From Adiantum capillus-veneris (taxonomy: Eukaryota > Streptophyta > Polypodiopsida > Polypodiales > Pteridaceae), in assembly GCA_014529385.2 (NCBI GenBank), contig CM043969.1, positions 25,311,946 through 25,375,945 of the forward strand: DNA of 64,000 nucleotides, read 5' to 3'. Every line of letters begins with the position of its first letter. Position 1 is the first letter of the stretch. The translations under genes and the position numbers were made by a program. The notes beneath the pieces are model-generated. The model saw only the letters and a list, made by a program, of their open reading frames with translations, was not told the origin of the DNA and searched no databases. Shown piece after piece: positions 22,309 through 34,400 of this stretch.

Positions 22309-24134
22309 TGGCTTTCTCTTATCTGGAGTTTCATGGAAGAAATGATGAAGATGTGGAAGACTTTCTGGAAAAGATGGAGGTTGCCTGCATTAGCAACCAG
22401 ATTCATGACCCTGCGCAGATGCTACGTCTTCTCTAGATCTGTTTGAAGAGTGATGCACGAGTTTGGTCCAAAGCATTTGAAGAGGAGTTGCGTGTGGCTG
22501 ATCAACCCGTAAGATTGATTTGGGACAGTCTAAGGCATGGATTGGAAGTGGAGTTTGTGAAAATAGAAGATCCTAACAAAGTGTGGCAAGAAGTACAAGG
22601 CTTGGTGCAGAAGGAAGGTAAGCCAGTAGATGCGTACATACGTAAGTTTTCATTGTCATGGGAGCGAATGTGCAAGGCCTTAGCACCATAGGTACCCCCG
22701 CCTGATATGATGAAGAAGGATAGGTTCTTGGCTCGCCTTTGGGAGAATATACGTTGGAGAGTGGAGCTAAAGAAGCCTAAGACATATGAAGATGCATTGG
22801 AGGTAGCAAGGAACAAAGAGTGGAAGTTGAGGAAAATGAGCCAGTTAGAGGTGGAGTCTTTGCCCATGAGGTCTGAATTTCAGCCTATGGACTCTTTTCA
22901 AGGTCGCATGCCCGGGGTTCATCACGAACCAGTGGTTCCTGTTACTACACAGGTTATGCCAGCAGTGGTCACTACATCGGTGCAAGATGATGGGCTAAGG
23001 CAAGACATGATGCAAGTGGTAGATTTGATGAAGAATCTTAGCCTAAACATGCTAGGTCAAGTGGGAAATAATCGAGGTTGAGGGAGGTTTGTAAATCAGC
23101 CACGAGGTGAAGAAAGGCCTATGAATGGTGTTGGACAAAGCAATGGTAGGTTTTGGAGGCAGACCCCCACATGTTACAATTGTGGAGAGTTGGGTCACAT
23201 CAGCCCGCAATGTGATAAGCCACCAAGGATGGGGGGAGACATGTATCCATTGCCAAGACAGGTATTAACTAGGTCAAATGATTATGGCATCGAAATTAAG
23301 GGAGATGAAGGAACCAGTGGATTAACCCAGGAGGAAAAAGGAAAGACAAAAGTTCTAAGTGTAGTCACCTTGGAAAAGGCATCAAAGCTAGAGGATACAT
23401 TAGTGATGCCTATTGGGAAGAGGACCACAGAGGATAAGGAAAGAAGAAATTCCCCAGGTCCTAGTAAGAAGAAGGGAAAGAGTCATGAAGGCGAGGATGT
23501 CAAGGCCAAGAGAAAAAGGAGGGCTCGTCGCAAGTTTCATATTTCAGATTTTCCACTAGGGGATGGGCAATTAAGCTATGACTTGAAGGAGGATCTGACG
23601 AGCAGGAAGGCAGATGTTACTTTTGGGCAGCTTATAGAGATGGTGCCTAAGCTAAAGCGACAGTGGAAGAGGATGGTTAACCCAATGGAGAAAGAGCCAG
23701 AGAGAGGTTCAGTAAACGTGTTGGCAATGGATGAGCTACCATACATTTGTCCAATAGTAGATGTGTGGCATAAAAGGAAAAATTTGGGACAAGGTTATGT
23801 GGATGGCAGAGGCCAAATATGCGTCATAACACACTCATGTGTTGAGAAGATGGGTCTCACAGTGGCTGGGGTGTCAGGTTTCCGGATCAGATTGGCAAAC
23901 CATCAGAAAGTAAAATGTTTGGGTGTTGTAAAGAGCTTAGAAGTGGAAGCATATGATGCAAAGGCAGTGGTTGATTTTCATGTGATGCCAGCAGGGTTGG
24001 GAGCATATCCTATTATACTGGGAAGACCATGGTTACGTGCAGTGGGAGCTGTTCAAGATTGGCGACATGGTACGATTAGCCTCTATGGAAAGACTAGTGC
24101 CAAGAAGCTATACAATATGGACACAAGGAAATGA
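22309..24134 (+). pseudogene. Gypsy A Gag and protease region (in-frame stops)
   Basis: The frame starts MAFSYLEFHGRNDEDVEDFL at 22,309, a typical plant gypsy gag start. It stays in one frame throughout, interrupted by TAG at 22,434, TAG at 22,689, TGA at 23,079 and TGA at 24,132. Where gypsy C is available it reads CAG, CAG and CGA at the first three, so those are C-to-T changes. The fourth is shared with C. Domains: capsid core to about 22,850; zinc knuckle CYNCGELGHISPQC at about 23,170; lysine-rich basic linker; retropepsin at about 23,760-24,070, with YVDGRGQICVIT followed by YPIILGRPWLRAVGAVQDW. The catalytic motif is D-G-R here, against D-G-G in gypsy B, C and E. The product would form virus-like particles and mature the polyprotein. 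Confidence 0.88.
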
Positions 24135-27100
24135 TTAGAGGAGCTTTATGAAGATGAGGATGGGTCTAGTGATGAAGACTCTTCCACGGTGACAGATGAG
24201 GACAGTGATAGCACTACCAGCAGTGATGAGGATGCTGAGGTTGCATTTCTTTTGATGGATAAAGAAATCCAGGAGTCTCGTTTAATCGCATTTGCAAATG
24301 AAGTTGAGGATGAAAGTGAAGGGCCTTATGAAGTGATTGAAGGGCTGATGCAAACCAAAGTTGAGTTGTCAAAGAAGCAGGAATTGATGACACAAATGAT
24401 CAGCGGAGACCTCTCAGCTATGGAGAAGGAGATATATTTGCACATGCTGGCTAGTTTTCCTGATTTGTTCATTACTTCATATGAAGAGATCAGAGGGTTC
24501 AAGGGTGAAGAGATGCATATAGAACTGAAAGAAAGTGCTAAACCAGTGCGGCAAACGCTAAGAAGGATGGATCAAGAGCAAATGGAAGCCTTGCGAGAAG
24601 AGGTGGACAAGTTATTGAAGGCAGGGTTCATAGTCCCTGTGGAGACCATAGAATGGGTGAGTCCAGTTGTAGTCAATCCAAAGAAGGATGGGAAGTGGAG
24701 AATTTGTGTACATTTTAAACCCTTAAATGCAGCCACTAAGAAGAACCCATATCCCCTTCCATTCATCGATCAGATCTTGGATTCAGTGGCAGGTTATGAG
24801 AGGTACAGTGTGTGTGATGGTTTTTTAGGCTATTTTCAATTGAAGATTGCTCTTAAAGACCGCACAAAGACAACTTTTATTACGCCATGGGGCTGCTATT
24901 GCTATACAGTATTGCCATTTGGGTTGTCAAATGGACCTTCCTTCTATCAAGAGAGATAAAATTGGGTGTTGGAACCATTCATTGGTAGTTGTGTTAAAGC
25001 TTTTATGGATGACTTCTGTGTCTATAGCAGTAGGGCTGAACACCATGAGAAGTTGCAGATGGTATTGGCTCGATATGATGAATGTGGAGGACAACTAAAT
25101 CCAAAGAAATGTCATCTAGCACAGCCAAGGGTGAAGTTATTGGTCCATATGGTGTTAGAAAATGGCATTGAGGCTGATCCAGACAAGGTTAAGTCTATTA
25201 TTCTTCTTCCATCACCTACGAGTACAAAGCAATTGGCAACCTTTATACACAAAGTGAAGTACATGGCACGGTTTATTCCATTGTCTTCGCAGCTCCTTTA
25301 TCCATTACAACAAGGGGCAAAGCATGATCCATTGCAATGGGATGACAAGTGTGAAAAAGTGTTTCAAGAAGTGAAAGAGGTGTTAGGGGGGTTGTTAGCC
25401 ATGCAGGCTCCTTATTGGGAGCAAGTGTTTTATGTAAATCCATCAGTAGGGGATGATTCCATTGGAGCCATGCTATTGAAAAAGGGGAAGGGCAGCCATT
25501 ATATGAGGCCAGTGTATTGTGCAAGCCGTGTGAATCTGGTAGCAGAGAGAAAATTCTCGGAAGTAGAGCTAGTGATGGCCAGTGTAATATTTGCTTGTCG
25601 ACGATTTCGTCATTACTTGCTACCACGACCTTTTGTTTTCTTGACGAGTTATGCCTTTTTGCCACAATTAATTAATGGCACTAACATGTCAAATGTGGTG
25701 AAGAAATGGGTAATTGAGCTGCAAGAGTTTGAGTTCTCTTTTCTAGTGGAGGACAGTACAAAGGCTACCCTAGCTGATTTGTTGACTTACAAGGAGAATC
25801 CCCTTATTGTTAAGGAAGAGGTGGTGAGAAAGGTAGTTGAAGAAGTGCCACAAATCAGCAATGCACATGTGTTGTTCTTTGATGGTTCATACAGAAAGAG
25901 CCATGATTCAACTTCAGGGGGTATAGCACTTTATGATCCAGAGGGGAAGCTAGTATGCAAGAGAGGGTTCAAGTTGGATGCGCATAGTAACAATGAGGCT
26001 GAATATGCTACGTTGGAAGCTGGATTACACATTTGTTTGAAGCATGGGGTTAGAAGGGTGAGCATAAAAGGTGATGCCTTGTTAGTGGTGAAGCAAGTGC
26101 TAGGTGTGTGGAAGAGAAAGAACAGCTCATTGAAGGAAATGTGTTTCAGAATTAAAGGCCTGTTAAAAAATTTTGAAGCATGGAGTATCAGACACATTGA
26201 ACGTGCTCTAAATGGGGAGGCACATGAAGCGGCTCAAGGCATGATTGGGGAGCTATTTGTGTTGAGGACCAACTTACCTCTTTACCATGGTCGGAAAAGT
26301 TTGGCTCAAGAAGAGGAGTTTTTGCTAACAAGAATCATTCCAAAGGAGATTCAGAAGTCTAAGAAGTATGGTTTTATGCGTAGAGCATACAAGTACAAAT
26401 TGATTGGTGATGTCTTATACATGAAAGGGGCTGATCTCGTGTTGAGACGTGTACCTTGGTGGGAGGAGCTTTATAGAGTGTTGGAAGAGAATCATGAAGG
26501 CGCATGTGGTGGACATTTTTCTCTAAAGATCACCTTGCATAAGATCTTGCAAGAGGGGTATCTATGGCCTAGTTTGCACAAGGATGTTCACCATTGGTGT
26601 AGGTCTTGCAATAGGTGTCAAGCATTTGGGAAGAGAGTGTTGAAGCCAGAGCTACGAAAAACCATTATGGCATTTGATGTGTTTGAAAAGTGGGGGATTG
26701 ATGCAATAGGCCCATTACCTATCACAAGCAGGGGAAAAAGCTATATTTTGACTGCAGTGGACTATCTCTCTAGATGGGAAGAGGCTATAACATTAAAACA
26801 GATCACTGCAAAGGATGTGGCAAAATTTGTGTATGATGAAATATGTTGCAAGTTTGGGGTGCCATTGGAGCTACTTTCAGATAAGGGGCCAGGATTTAGA
26901 GCTAAACTGCTAGACTTTTTATGTGCGAAGATGAATATTAGGCATCAGCATACCACTCCTTATTACCCACAGTGTAATGGCTTAAATGAAAGATTCAATG
27001 GTGAGTTGGTGCAAATTCTCTCGAAAGTAATAGAGCACCAAGAAAAGAATTGGGGTTTGGAATTGCCTAGTGCATTATGGGCTTACCGTACTTCAGTGAA

Positions 27101-27460
27101 GACGGGTACAAGGTTTACTCCATTTCATTTGGTATATGGAAAGGAAGCATTATTGCCTGTGGATATGGAGTTGCATGCCGTCACGATGTTAGGAAAGTTG
27201 CTTGGCCCGCCTAGTGATGCATTCAAAGAGAGGCTCTTGCAGTTACACGATGTTCAGTTGGATAGGATGAGCGCATTGGCGCATTATGGACAGATGCAGG
27301 ATAAGGTGTTGGCAAAGATAAATGAAAAGGTCAAAAGTAAGGGTATCAAGAAGCATGACTTGGTTTTGTGCTACAACAGTAAGCTGGAAAACACCTTCCA
27401 AAAGAAGTTTCAAATTAAGTGGGAAGGCCCTTTCAAGGTAGTGGAGTGTTTTCCGAATGG
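24135..27460 (+). pseudogene. Gypsy A Pol: reverse transcriptase, two RNase H domains, integrase (interrupted)
   Basis: Same frame as gag, with one further stop, TAA at 24,957. Order: acidic linker; reverse transcriptase with SPVVVNPKKDGKWRICVHF (the usual Asp after V is His) and AFMDDFCVYS near 25,000; a gypsy RNase H whose first catalytic residue is replaced (FYVNPSV, about 25,430); a second RNase H (FFDGSYRKSHD at about 25,872, NNEAEYATLEAGL, IKGDALLVVKQ), the extra domain known from plant Tat-type elements; integrase with the zinc-binding N-terminus (HEGACGGHF...CRSCNRCQ) and a D-D-E core at GIDAIG (about 26,695), LSDKGPGF (26,876) and LNERFNGEL (26,983). No chromodomain is seen. The gene is cut at 27,463 by gypsy B and ends at 38,967. 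Confidence 0.92.
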
Positions 27461-27463
27461 TAC
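27460..27463. repeat. Target-site duplication GTAC of gypsy B (left)
   Basis: GTAC precedes the LTR and recurs at 38,768-38,771. Joining the two flanks restores the uninterrupted pol sequence seen in gypsy C, so the four-base duplication is secure. Confidence 0.92.
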
Positions 27464-27722
27464 TGAAGTGGTCCAGGGCGGGCAACAAGAAGAGCAACCT
27501 CTAAACACCCTTCAAGGCTCCCGTGCTGCTCAATGGGGCTGGGGCACAACACAACACAAACCAAAACAACAAACCCCCAGCCAAATCCCAACTACACAAG
27601 GGGCACCACCTAGTTTAAGAGCGAACTAGGACGCAAAAGAGGAGAATCGTTAGAGCAACCCACAAACAAGCAAGGAATTTACACTAACCCTAACACCAAT
27701 GGAACACTCTCACACACTAAAA

Positions 27723-27725
<3 letters not shown>

Positions 27726-27805
<80 letters not shown>
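27726..27805. repeat. (GA)n microsatellite in the left LTR of gypsy B
   Basis: About 80 bases of GA. The same tract in the partner LTR (36,365-36,386) is about 22 bases, which accounts for nearly all of the 58-bp length difference between the LTRs. Confidence 0.95.
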
Positions 27806-27808
<3 letters not shown>

Positions 27809-28470
27809 TGCTCGGGCTACTTTGAAGTGTATCGTTAATGATCAAGCAAACATAAATATATATATGTAAGAAAGAGAGAGAAGGGGGAAGGTGGTGCTTG
27901 TTGCACTAATGCCTTCTTACAAATCTGTCATGACCAATCAAGTGAGATTAGTATTTGTTCAACATAGCCTGAGTAAATTACACCACAACACATCACAAGA
28001 AAAAAGCCACCCCAATCACTGTCTTAAGGTCAGGGGAGTCCTCTCCACCCTGTCGCCCTCTTACAGCATGTGGGATTTATGGCTAAATTGATAACAATAC
28101 CCGGAGACAAGCTATCAAGAACTTAAATAAACACCAAGACACTTACACATCATTATTTTCCATGACTTCACGTTGGAAGGGAGACAAGGTATCCATGCTT
28201 AGTCCAAATTCACCCTCCTTGATTCAGCAAATGTTGGGGCTTACTCTAGTAGGAGAAATGATAGATTTCCTACTCTCAATTTAATGATCACTCTCTCTTA
28301 CAATGGCATAGAATTCCCTTGCTAATCACCCCTAATACAACACATACATATGCCTAATGCCAATGAGATTCCACTCAAGAGCTCCTTCTCAAGAGGTTGA
28401 GCTTGGCTTCTCAAGCTATAGCATAGTGCTCTTTCTTCTCCCCCCTTTTTTGTGCTAGCTACATCCTCCT

Positions 28471-28477
28471 TTTATAG
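28471..28477 (-). promoter_or_regulatory. TATA box of the gypsy B LTR (left copy)
   Basis: On the minus strand this reads GCTATAAAAGGAGG, a good plant TATA element. The identical site in the 5' LTR is at 37,051-37,057, which is the copy expected to drive the element. It implies a U3 of about 1.7 kb. Confidence 0.6.
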
Positions 28478-30186
28478 CAATTTGAAGGCTAGGGTTACTC
28501 CTCTAACCATGGTTGGGTTAGATTTTCAGCAATTTATCTAATTTCTTTTGCTTGGAATTATCAAGAAGTTGGTGGGGAAAGAGAGAGGAGAGAAATTGAG
28601 GTGATAGGACTTTTCATAGTGGGTTAGTGTTAGTAGAGTTAGTGTTAATTTACGAATGGAATTGGATATTTACAATGGGAGTATCCATGTAAGATACAAA
28701 TAAGGAAGAAAAACTCTTAAGAGGTAAGAAAAGGTGGATTTCTTACAAGGTTGATGCTCCAAGTGTCTTGAGTAGGGCCAATTTTGACGCTTGTAGACGG
28801 TCCACTAGCTTTGACGGTACATTTTTTCTCCACTCTTGACCTTCCTTGAGAGACAAGGTAATTGAAGCTGAGTAATCAATCACCATGATGCTGTCTTTCA
28901 AGAGAAGAGGCTGAATTTTGTGGTTTTTTTGATAGATATGGGTAATTTGGAGGAGGAAAAATGAGACTAGGTGGTCAATTTTGGAATGGAATTGTGTGTG
29001 GGAGGTATGAGTTGAGTTCACCATGGTTTCTCTTATTCTTCAAGGTTGAGGAGAAGGTGAGTAGGGTGCAGAGAGGAGTGGTGAGAGAGGTGGGGATGAT
29101 GAGTGGAGAAGTGTGTGTGAAAGAGGAAAATGATAAAGGGGAAGAGAGAGTGTGGCTGCATAGCATGGGAAAACTGGGGTCCACTAATAAAATCATAGCT
29201 CACAGCTCGTAGCTCAAAAAAATATGAAAAAATTTGAGACAAAAGTTCAGCCCAGGAGCTACAACTTTTGTTTGTATCACCTTTTCAAATTCAGAGAGCA
29301 AGTGAACTTTAAAAATTCAGCAAAACCGACCGTTTTTTTCCACTGCACAAGGTCCTTGTGGGGTCCTTCTTTGGATGATTCTTTTGAATACCTCCAAGAG
29401 TGAGCCCTCCATAGTGCATGTATGCATGCCACCTACCCTTGACCTTATTTGGTATGTCTATAATTGAAGATATTTTTGAGATCATGATATAAGTGAATAG
29501 TACAACTAAGAAAATCAAATATTGAGGGGTCTAAAAAATATGTACATGTCAAATATAAATAATATAAGTGGAAAAAATATAAAGGGGTCAAAAGAAATCT
29601 CTCTCATTATGAGGCTACCATAAAAAGATAAATATTTTTGGTGTTCTAATTTTTTAGAAAAAAAACAAAATAGATGTAGGAAGGGAAAAATCACAATAGT
29701 GAAAAAATATACACATAAATAAAACTAGTTTTTTTGGATTTTTGTTGGGGTGGAGTTACACCAAATATAAGAGAAGCTTACATGAAAATATTTCTATATG
29801 GAATAAAGAGTATGAAAAATGGTAAGAAAAATTGTGGTAATGGTGAGGCAATGTACAGAGCATAAATAACACACACCTAGGTAAAAATATTTAAATAAAT
29901 ACCAAAATAATTATGAAAAAATCTTTTATTTAGGCCCTATATACAAAGAAATATTTACATACGCATGGGCCATAATATACTTATATTTTATTTTTTTTTG
30001 GCTCAACTAGCCCAATGCCTAGCTAATTGAGGGTTTTTTATTTCAGTAAGGAGATATGGGAAAAGTCCCCTAACTCACACGCACCTATATACAGTGAAAG
30101 GGTGAGGGTAACCACAGTGTTTGAGTGATTTGATAGGGGGGGATAACTCACTATGGCAATCATAGAGAGCCGAAAAACGGCTATCA

Positions 30187-30203
30187 TTAGCCCTCCCCCA
30201 GGA
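30187..30203 (-). promoter_or_regulatory. Polypurine tract of gypsy B
   Basis: On the minus strand, CCTGGGGGAGGGCTAA directly precedes the LTR start TGATAGCC. It marks the plus-strand DNA priming site. Confidence 0.8.
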
Positions 30204-30214
30204 TGATGGTATAT

Positions 30215-33200
30215 TCATGTACCATCATAAAGAATCTTTTCCAAAGAGAGTGCTTCAGAGTCCTTGACAAGATCTTCATTGTTTGGCCCCTTGGAATTTT
30301 GGTTTGTGTTACACTCATGCTTCATGGAACAATACTTACATGGGATAGTTGCCTTTTGCTCTGGTAGATCCTTTGGTAGAAGGCGACTCAAGTAAGGCTT
30401 CAAGCGATAGCAATTTACCTTCCTGGAGTGTTCTTTCCCATTCAAGTCCATAAGTTGATAGTAACTTGAATTGAAAGCCTTCTTGACTATGTATGGCCCC
30501 TGCCATCTTGTTTCAAATTTGGCATCAAAACGATTATCGAGTCGATTGTCATACCTTAGCACAAGATCTCCATCATTGATGCCTTTGTCCTTCAGTTTCT
30601 TGTCAAGCTTCTCCTTTGTCTGTGTGGCTTTCCTCCTATAGCACTCATATGTTGCTTCTCTTTTCCACTCAAGCTCCACTAACGTAAGAAGTCAATCCAT
30701 CCATACCTCTTGATCATCTTGTGCTCCTTTGCCATGAAGTCGCATTGTTGGAATGTTGAGCTCGATAGGCTGCAAAGCCTCTTGACCATAGACCAAGTGA
30801 AATGGTGTGAACTCCGTGGCTTCCCTATATGTGGTTCGATATGCCCACAAGGCACCATCCAAGAAGTCATCCCATAATTTTGTCTTGTTTTGCACCATCT
30901 TTCTAATGATTCCTGCAATGACACCATTAGCCTTCTCCACCAAACCATTTGACTGTGGGTAGTATGGTGTGCTATGACGATGTAGAATGTGAAGCTCTTC
31001 ACAAACTTCTGTGAGCAAGCCCTTCCTAAACCCTGGACCATTATCAGAAACAATCTCCAAAGGTGTGCCAAATCTGCAACAAATGTGATTGTAGAAAAAC
31101 TTGCTAATTGTCCTCTCATTCACTCTTGCCACACTTTGAGCTTCCACCCACCTAGTCATATAGTCTACAGCCACTAGAATGTAGAGTTTACCATTTTTTG
31201 TCCTAGGCAAAGGACCCATAGCATCAATGCCCCACTTTTCAAAGGGTCCATTTGCAAGCACAATTTGCCTTGGACCATAAATCAATCTTCTATTCCCATT
31301 TACCTGACAATTGTGACAACTTTTACACCAATGTTGGACATCCACATGCAGACTTGGCCAAACATACCCCGCAAGCAAAATCTTCTTCACAGTTAATTCT
31401 TGGGAAAAATGACCACCACATGCCTCTTCATGCAAACCTTTTAGAATGGCTGGAATTTCCGCGATAGTTGGTACTCTTCTGCACACTTTATCCTTCCCTC
31501 TTTGATAGAGGGAGCCTTCTAGGAAGAGATACATGCTTGCCTTCTTCATGAGTCTCGTCTTCTGAGCTTTTGTGAAGTCTGGTGGAAACTCACCCTCCAA
31601 AATGTAGCCAATGATGGGAGCCAATGACTCCAATCCCTGGTACCTCGGTTGCTTCACAGCAGCCGCCACCATGATGAACTGCACTTCTCTCTCAACACAT
31701 GTAACTGCTTGTTGTGCAAGTAAATCGGCATCTTCATTTTGTTTCCTCGGAATATGATATAGTTGCACTTCTTCAAACTGATTAAACATCCTACGAATGG
31801 CATGAACTTTTGTCCTTAAGCTTTCATTCTTGCATGCCCAAATGCCTAAAATCTGTTTAACAATGAGAAGTGCATCTCCCTTTACCATGAGACGTTGTAT
31901 ACCTTGGCCAATGCATATCTTTAAACCATGAAGTAGTGTGTCGTATTCTGCTTCATTGTTGCTAGTTGAACCTGGTAGATTGACCTTCTCTTTCATGACC
32001 ACCTCTCCACTTAGGTTGAGCAATACTAGCCCTCCCCCTGCTTTTCCTGTGACTCGTCGAAAAGCTCCAGCAAAGAACAAGGTAAAAGCATTAGGAATAC
32101 TTTTAGGTGGTGGCAATGGTAGGGTCTTTACTTCAGGCACCTTAATCTCCTTTTCATGCACCCTATAAGTGAGAATCCCTGTCAATTGTGCACGCACACT
32201 ATCTTCTACCTTGAAAGAGTATTGAAACTCTTGCAACTCCATAATCCACTTTGAGATCCTAGTACTAAGATTCATTTGAGATGACACCCAAGGGAACAAA
32301 TTCTCTGCGGTGAGGATTACAAAAGGTTTTGGGAGCAAGTAGGATCTAAACTTCCTTATCGCAAACATGAGAGAAAGCATCATGAGTTTTGCCTCCGTGT
32401 AGCCTCTCTCTAAAGCATTCATGACCCTACTAGCAAAGTAGATGGGCCACATCCTGGTACTGTAGGGATCTTGTTGTAACAAAACTACACCAATTGTTTC
32501 TTTCCCAGCACTAGAGCTAACAAAGAATGTGTACTCCCAACAAGGAGGAATGAGTGTTGGTAGCTCTGACAAAATGGCTTTAATGTTACAAAAGTACTCT
32601 TCAAGCTCATCAGACCTTGCAAATTCTACTTGTTGTGTCAACTTTTGCAAAGGGTGAAGTAACTCCGAGGCTAAGTGAATGAAGCGTGACATATACTTCA
32701 CCTTTTGAATGAATGAGATGACCTCCTTAAGACTCTTGGGTGATGGTAGCTCAATAAGAGCCTTTGCCTTTGAAGGATCCACTTCAATGCCTTTGTAAGA
32801 AACTTTATGACCAAGCAAGATTACTTCATCCTCACCTATATGGCACTTGTCGGGGTTGAGTTGACCTCCCATGTCGTAGAGCTTCTTTAAACCTTCTTCT
32901 ACCCTTTGTAGATGCAATGATTTTGAGCTATAAATACAGAAATCATCAATGAACACCCTAATTGACTTTCCAAAGAATGCTTGAAACACCATATTCATGA
33001 AACGTTGGAATGTTGCAGGAGCATTTGTCAGACCAAATGGCATGAATCTAAAAGCATAACAACCCCAAGGAGTGATAAAGGTTGTTTTCAATTGATCCTC
33101 CAATGCAATCCCTATTTGAAAGTAACCTGAGTAACCATTGCACACAGTGTACTTCTCATGACCAGCTACCTCATTTAGTATCTCATCCTGGAATGGGAGG

Positions 33201-34400
33201 GGAAAGTGATCTCTTTTTGTTGCCTCATTGAGGGGACGGTAATCCACACACACCCTCCACTTGCCATTTTTCTTAGGAGTGACAACAACAGGAGAGACCC
33301 ACTCTGAATTCTCCACTCGATAAATGAAACCTGCTGCTAGAAGCTTTCTTACCTCCTTGAGTAGAGCCTGTTCCTTTATAACTCCTAGCCTTCGTAGCTT
33401 CTGAGCTTTAGGTGTGGCCTCACGCTTTAACTCAATCTTGTGTTGAACAACATCTACCCCACGCATGTCGGTGTAGTCTTTAGCAAAAAGCCTAGGAAAC
33501 TTCCTTAGCACACATTTGAACTCCTCTCTTTCATCCTTTGTAAGTGTTGTTGATAGCATACCTTCCAGCAACCCTTCATCTTGAACACCTTCGTTCTCTT
33601 GAGGACCTACCTCCTCCAAGCCTTGACAAGAGGTCTCTTGGTTGCTTGGCTTAAACCTTATCCCCATGACTTCGATGGAAGACTCCTCTTCAGTAATGCT
33701 GCCGCTACTTTCTTCTTCTGAAGTGCTATCGGTCCAACCTTCTTCTGTCTCACTTTGAGATGATTCTTCATGGAGCTCCTCTTGGCGTTGCTCCTTCATG
33801 TCAAAGACAACCTTCTTATGATTGTCATTCCTGCAAATTAATTTCCCACTCTCCCAATCCTGCAAAGCTCGCATTTTCATTAGCCATGGTCTTCCTAGGA
33901 TAAATGGATAACCACTTCCCTTGGTCGACATTACATAAAAATCCACTGCTTTCTTAATGCCAAAGGCCTCTACAAAGACATTTTTACAAATGCCTACACA
34001 CCTAGCCTTGCTATTGTTTGCCATCTTGACTTTGATTTCAGGTGTCTCCTGGATGTGCATGCCTAGTCTTTGCATGAGTTCCTCTGTCATGATGCAAATT
34101 TGTGCACCCCCATCCACTAGACCTTTCCTAACCAATCTTCCTTTGATGTAACAGTCTAGCACCGGTGTAATGTCCTCATTCATTTCAACTTGTGCAATTT
34201 TTACAACAGGCACACTCTCTTTTACCTTTCTCCTAGTGCTAACTGCCCTTGTTAAATCCCTCCTAACTTGTGGACATAATGCAAGAAATTGAGGCCATGA
34301 AATATCAGGACCCTTACCTCTCATGTCTTCCAACAAGTTGTACGGAGCCATACCATGTCCAAGAGGTAAGTCTTGGAGGTTGATACGACGTCGCGTCCTC
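30215..34400 (-). pseudogene. Gypsy B protease, reverse transcriptase, dual RNase H and integrase
   Basis: One frame, open from gag down to a single TGA near 30,690, after which the same frame continues to 30,215. Protease: LVDGGAQICIM (about 34,088-34,122) and ILGRPWLMKMRALQDW. Reverse transcriptase: GKWRVCVDYRPLN (about 33,230-33,265), TTFITPWGCYAFRFMPFGL and VFIDDFCIYS (about 32,940), all with intact key residues. The first RNase H lacks its catalytic Asp (FFVSSSAGKETIG). The second RNase H has FFAGAFRR where gypsy A and C have FFDGSYRK, so its first Asp is Ala, while NNEAEYDTL and VKGDALLIVKQ remain. Integrase: HEEACGGHF...CKSCHNCQ, GIDAMG, VSDNGPGF and LVEKANGV, a complete D-D-E set. The C-terminal GPYIVKKAF...LKPYL tail follows the TGA. 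Almost intact, but catalytically doubtful. Confidence 0.93.

Larger units (their letters stand above)
27464..30186 (-). mobile_element. 3' LTR of gypsy B (left LTR)
   Basis: On the plus strand it starts TGAAGTGGTCC and ends AAACGGCTATCA; the element itself is on the minus strand. It aligns end to end with 36,103-38,767. By eye I count roughly 25-30 substitutions plus three small indels, about 1% divergence, apart from a longer (GA)n tract. At 2.7 kb it is a long LTR. Open frames inside (for example near 28,743-29,024) occur identically in both LTRs and resemble no protein. Confidence 0.95.

Noticed and set aside
22309-27460. Integrated pararetrovirus (caulimovirid) instead of a gypsy element
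   Set aside because: Integrase, LTRs, primer site and target duplications are present, and no movement protein is seen.
28743-29024. 93-codon frame repeated identically at 37,325-37,606
   Set aside because: The duplication is explained by the two LTRs of gypsy B. No family resemblance and no sign of coding constraint.
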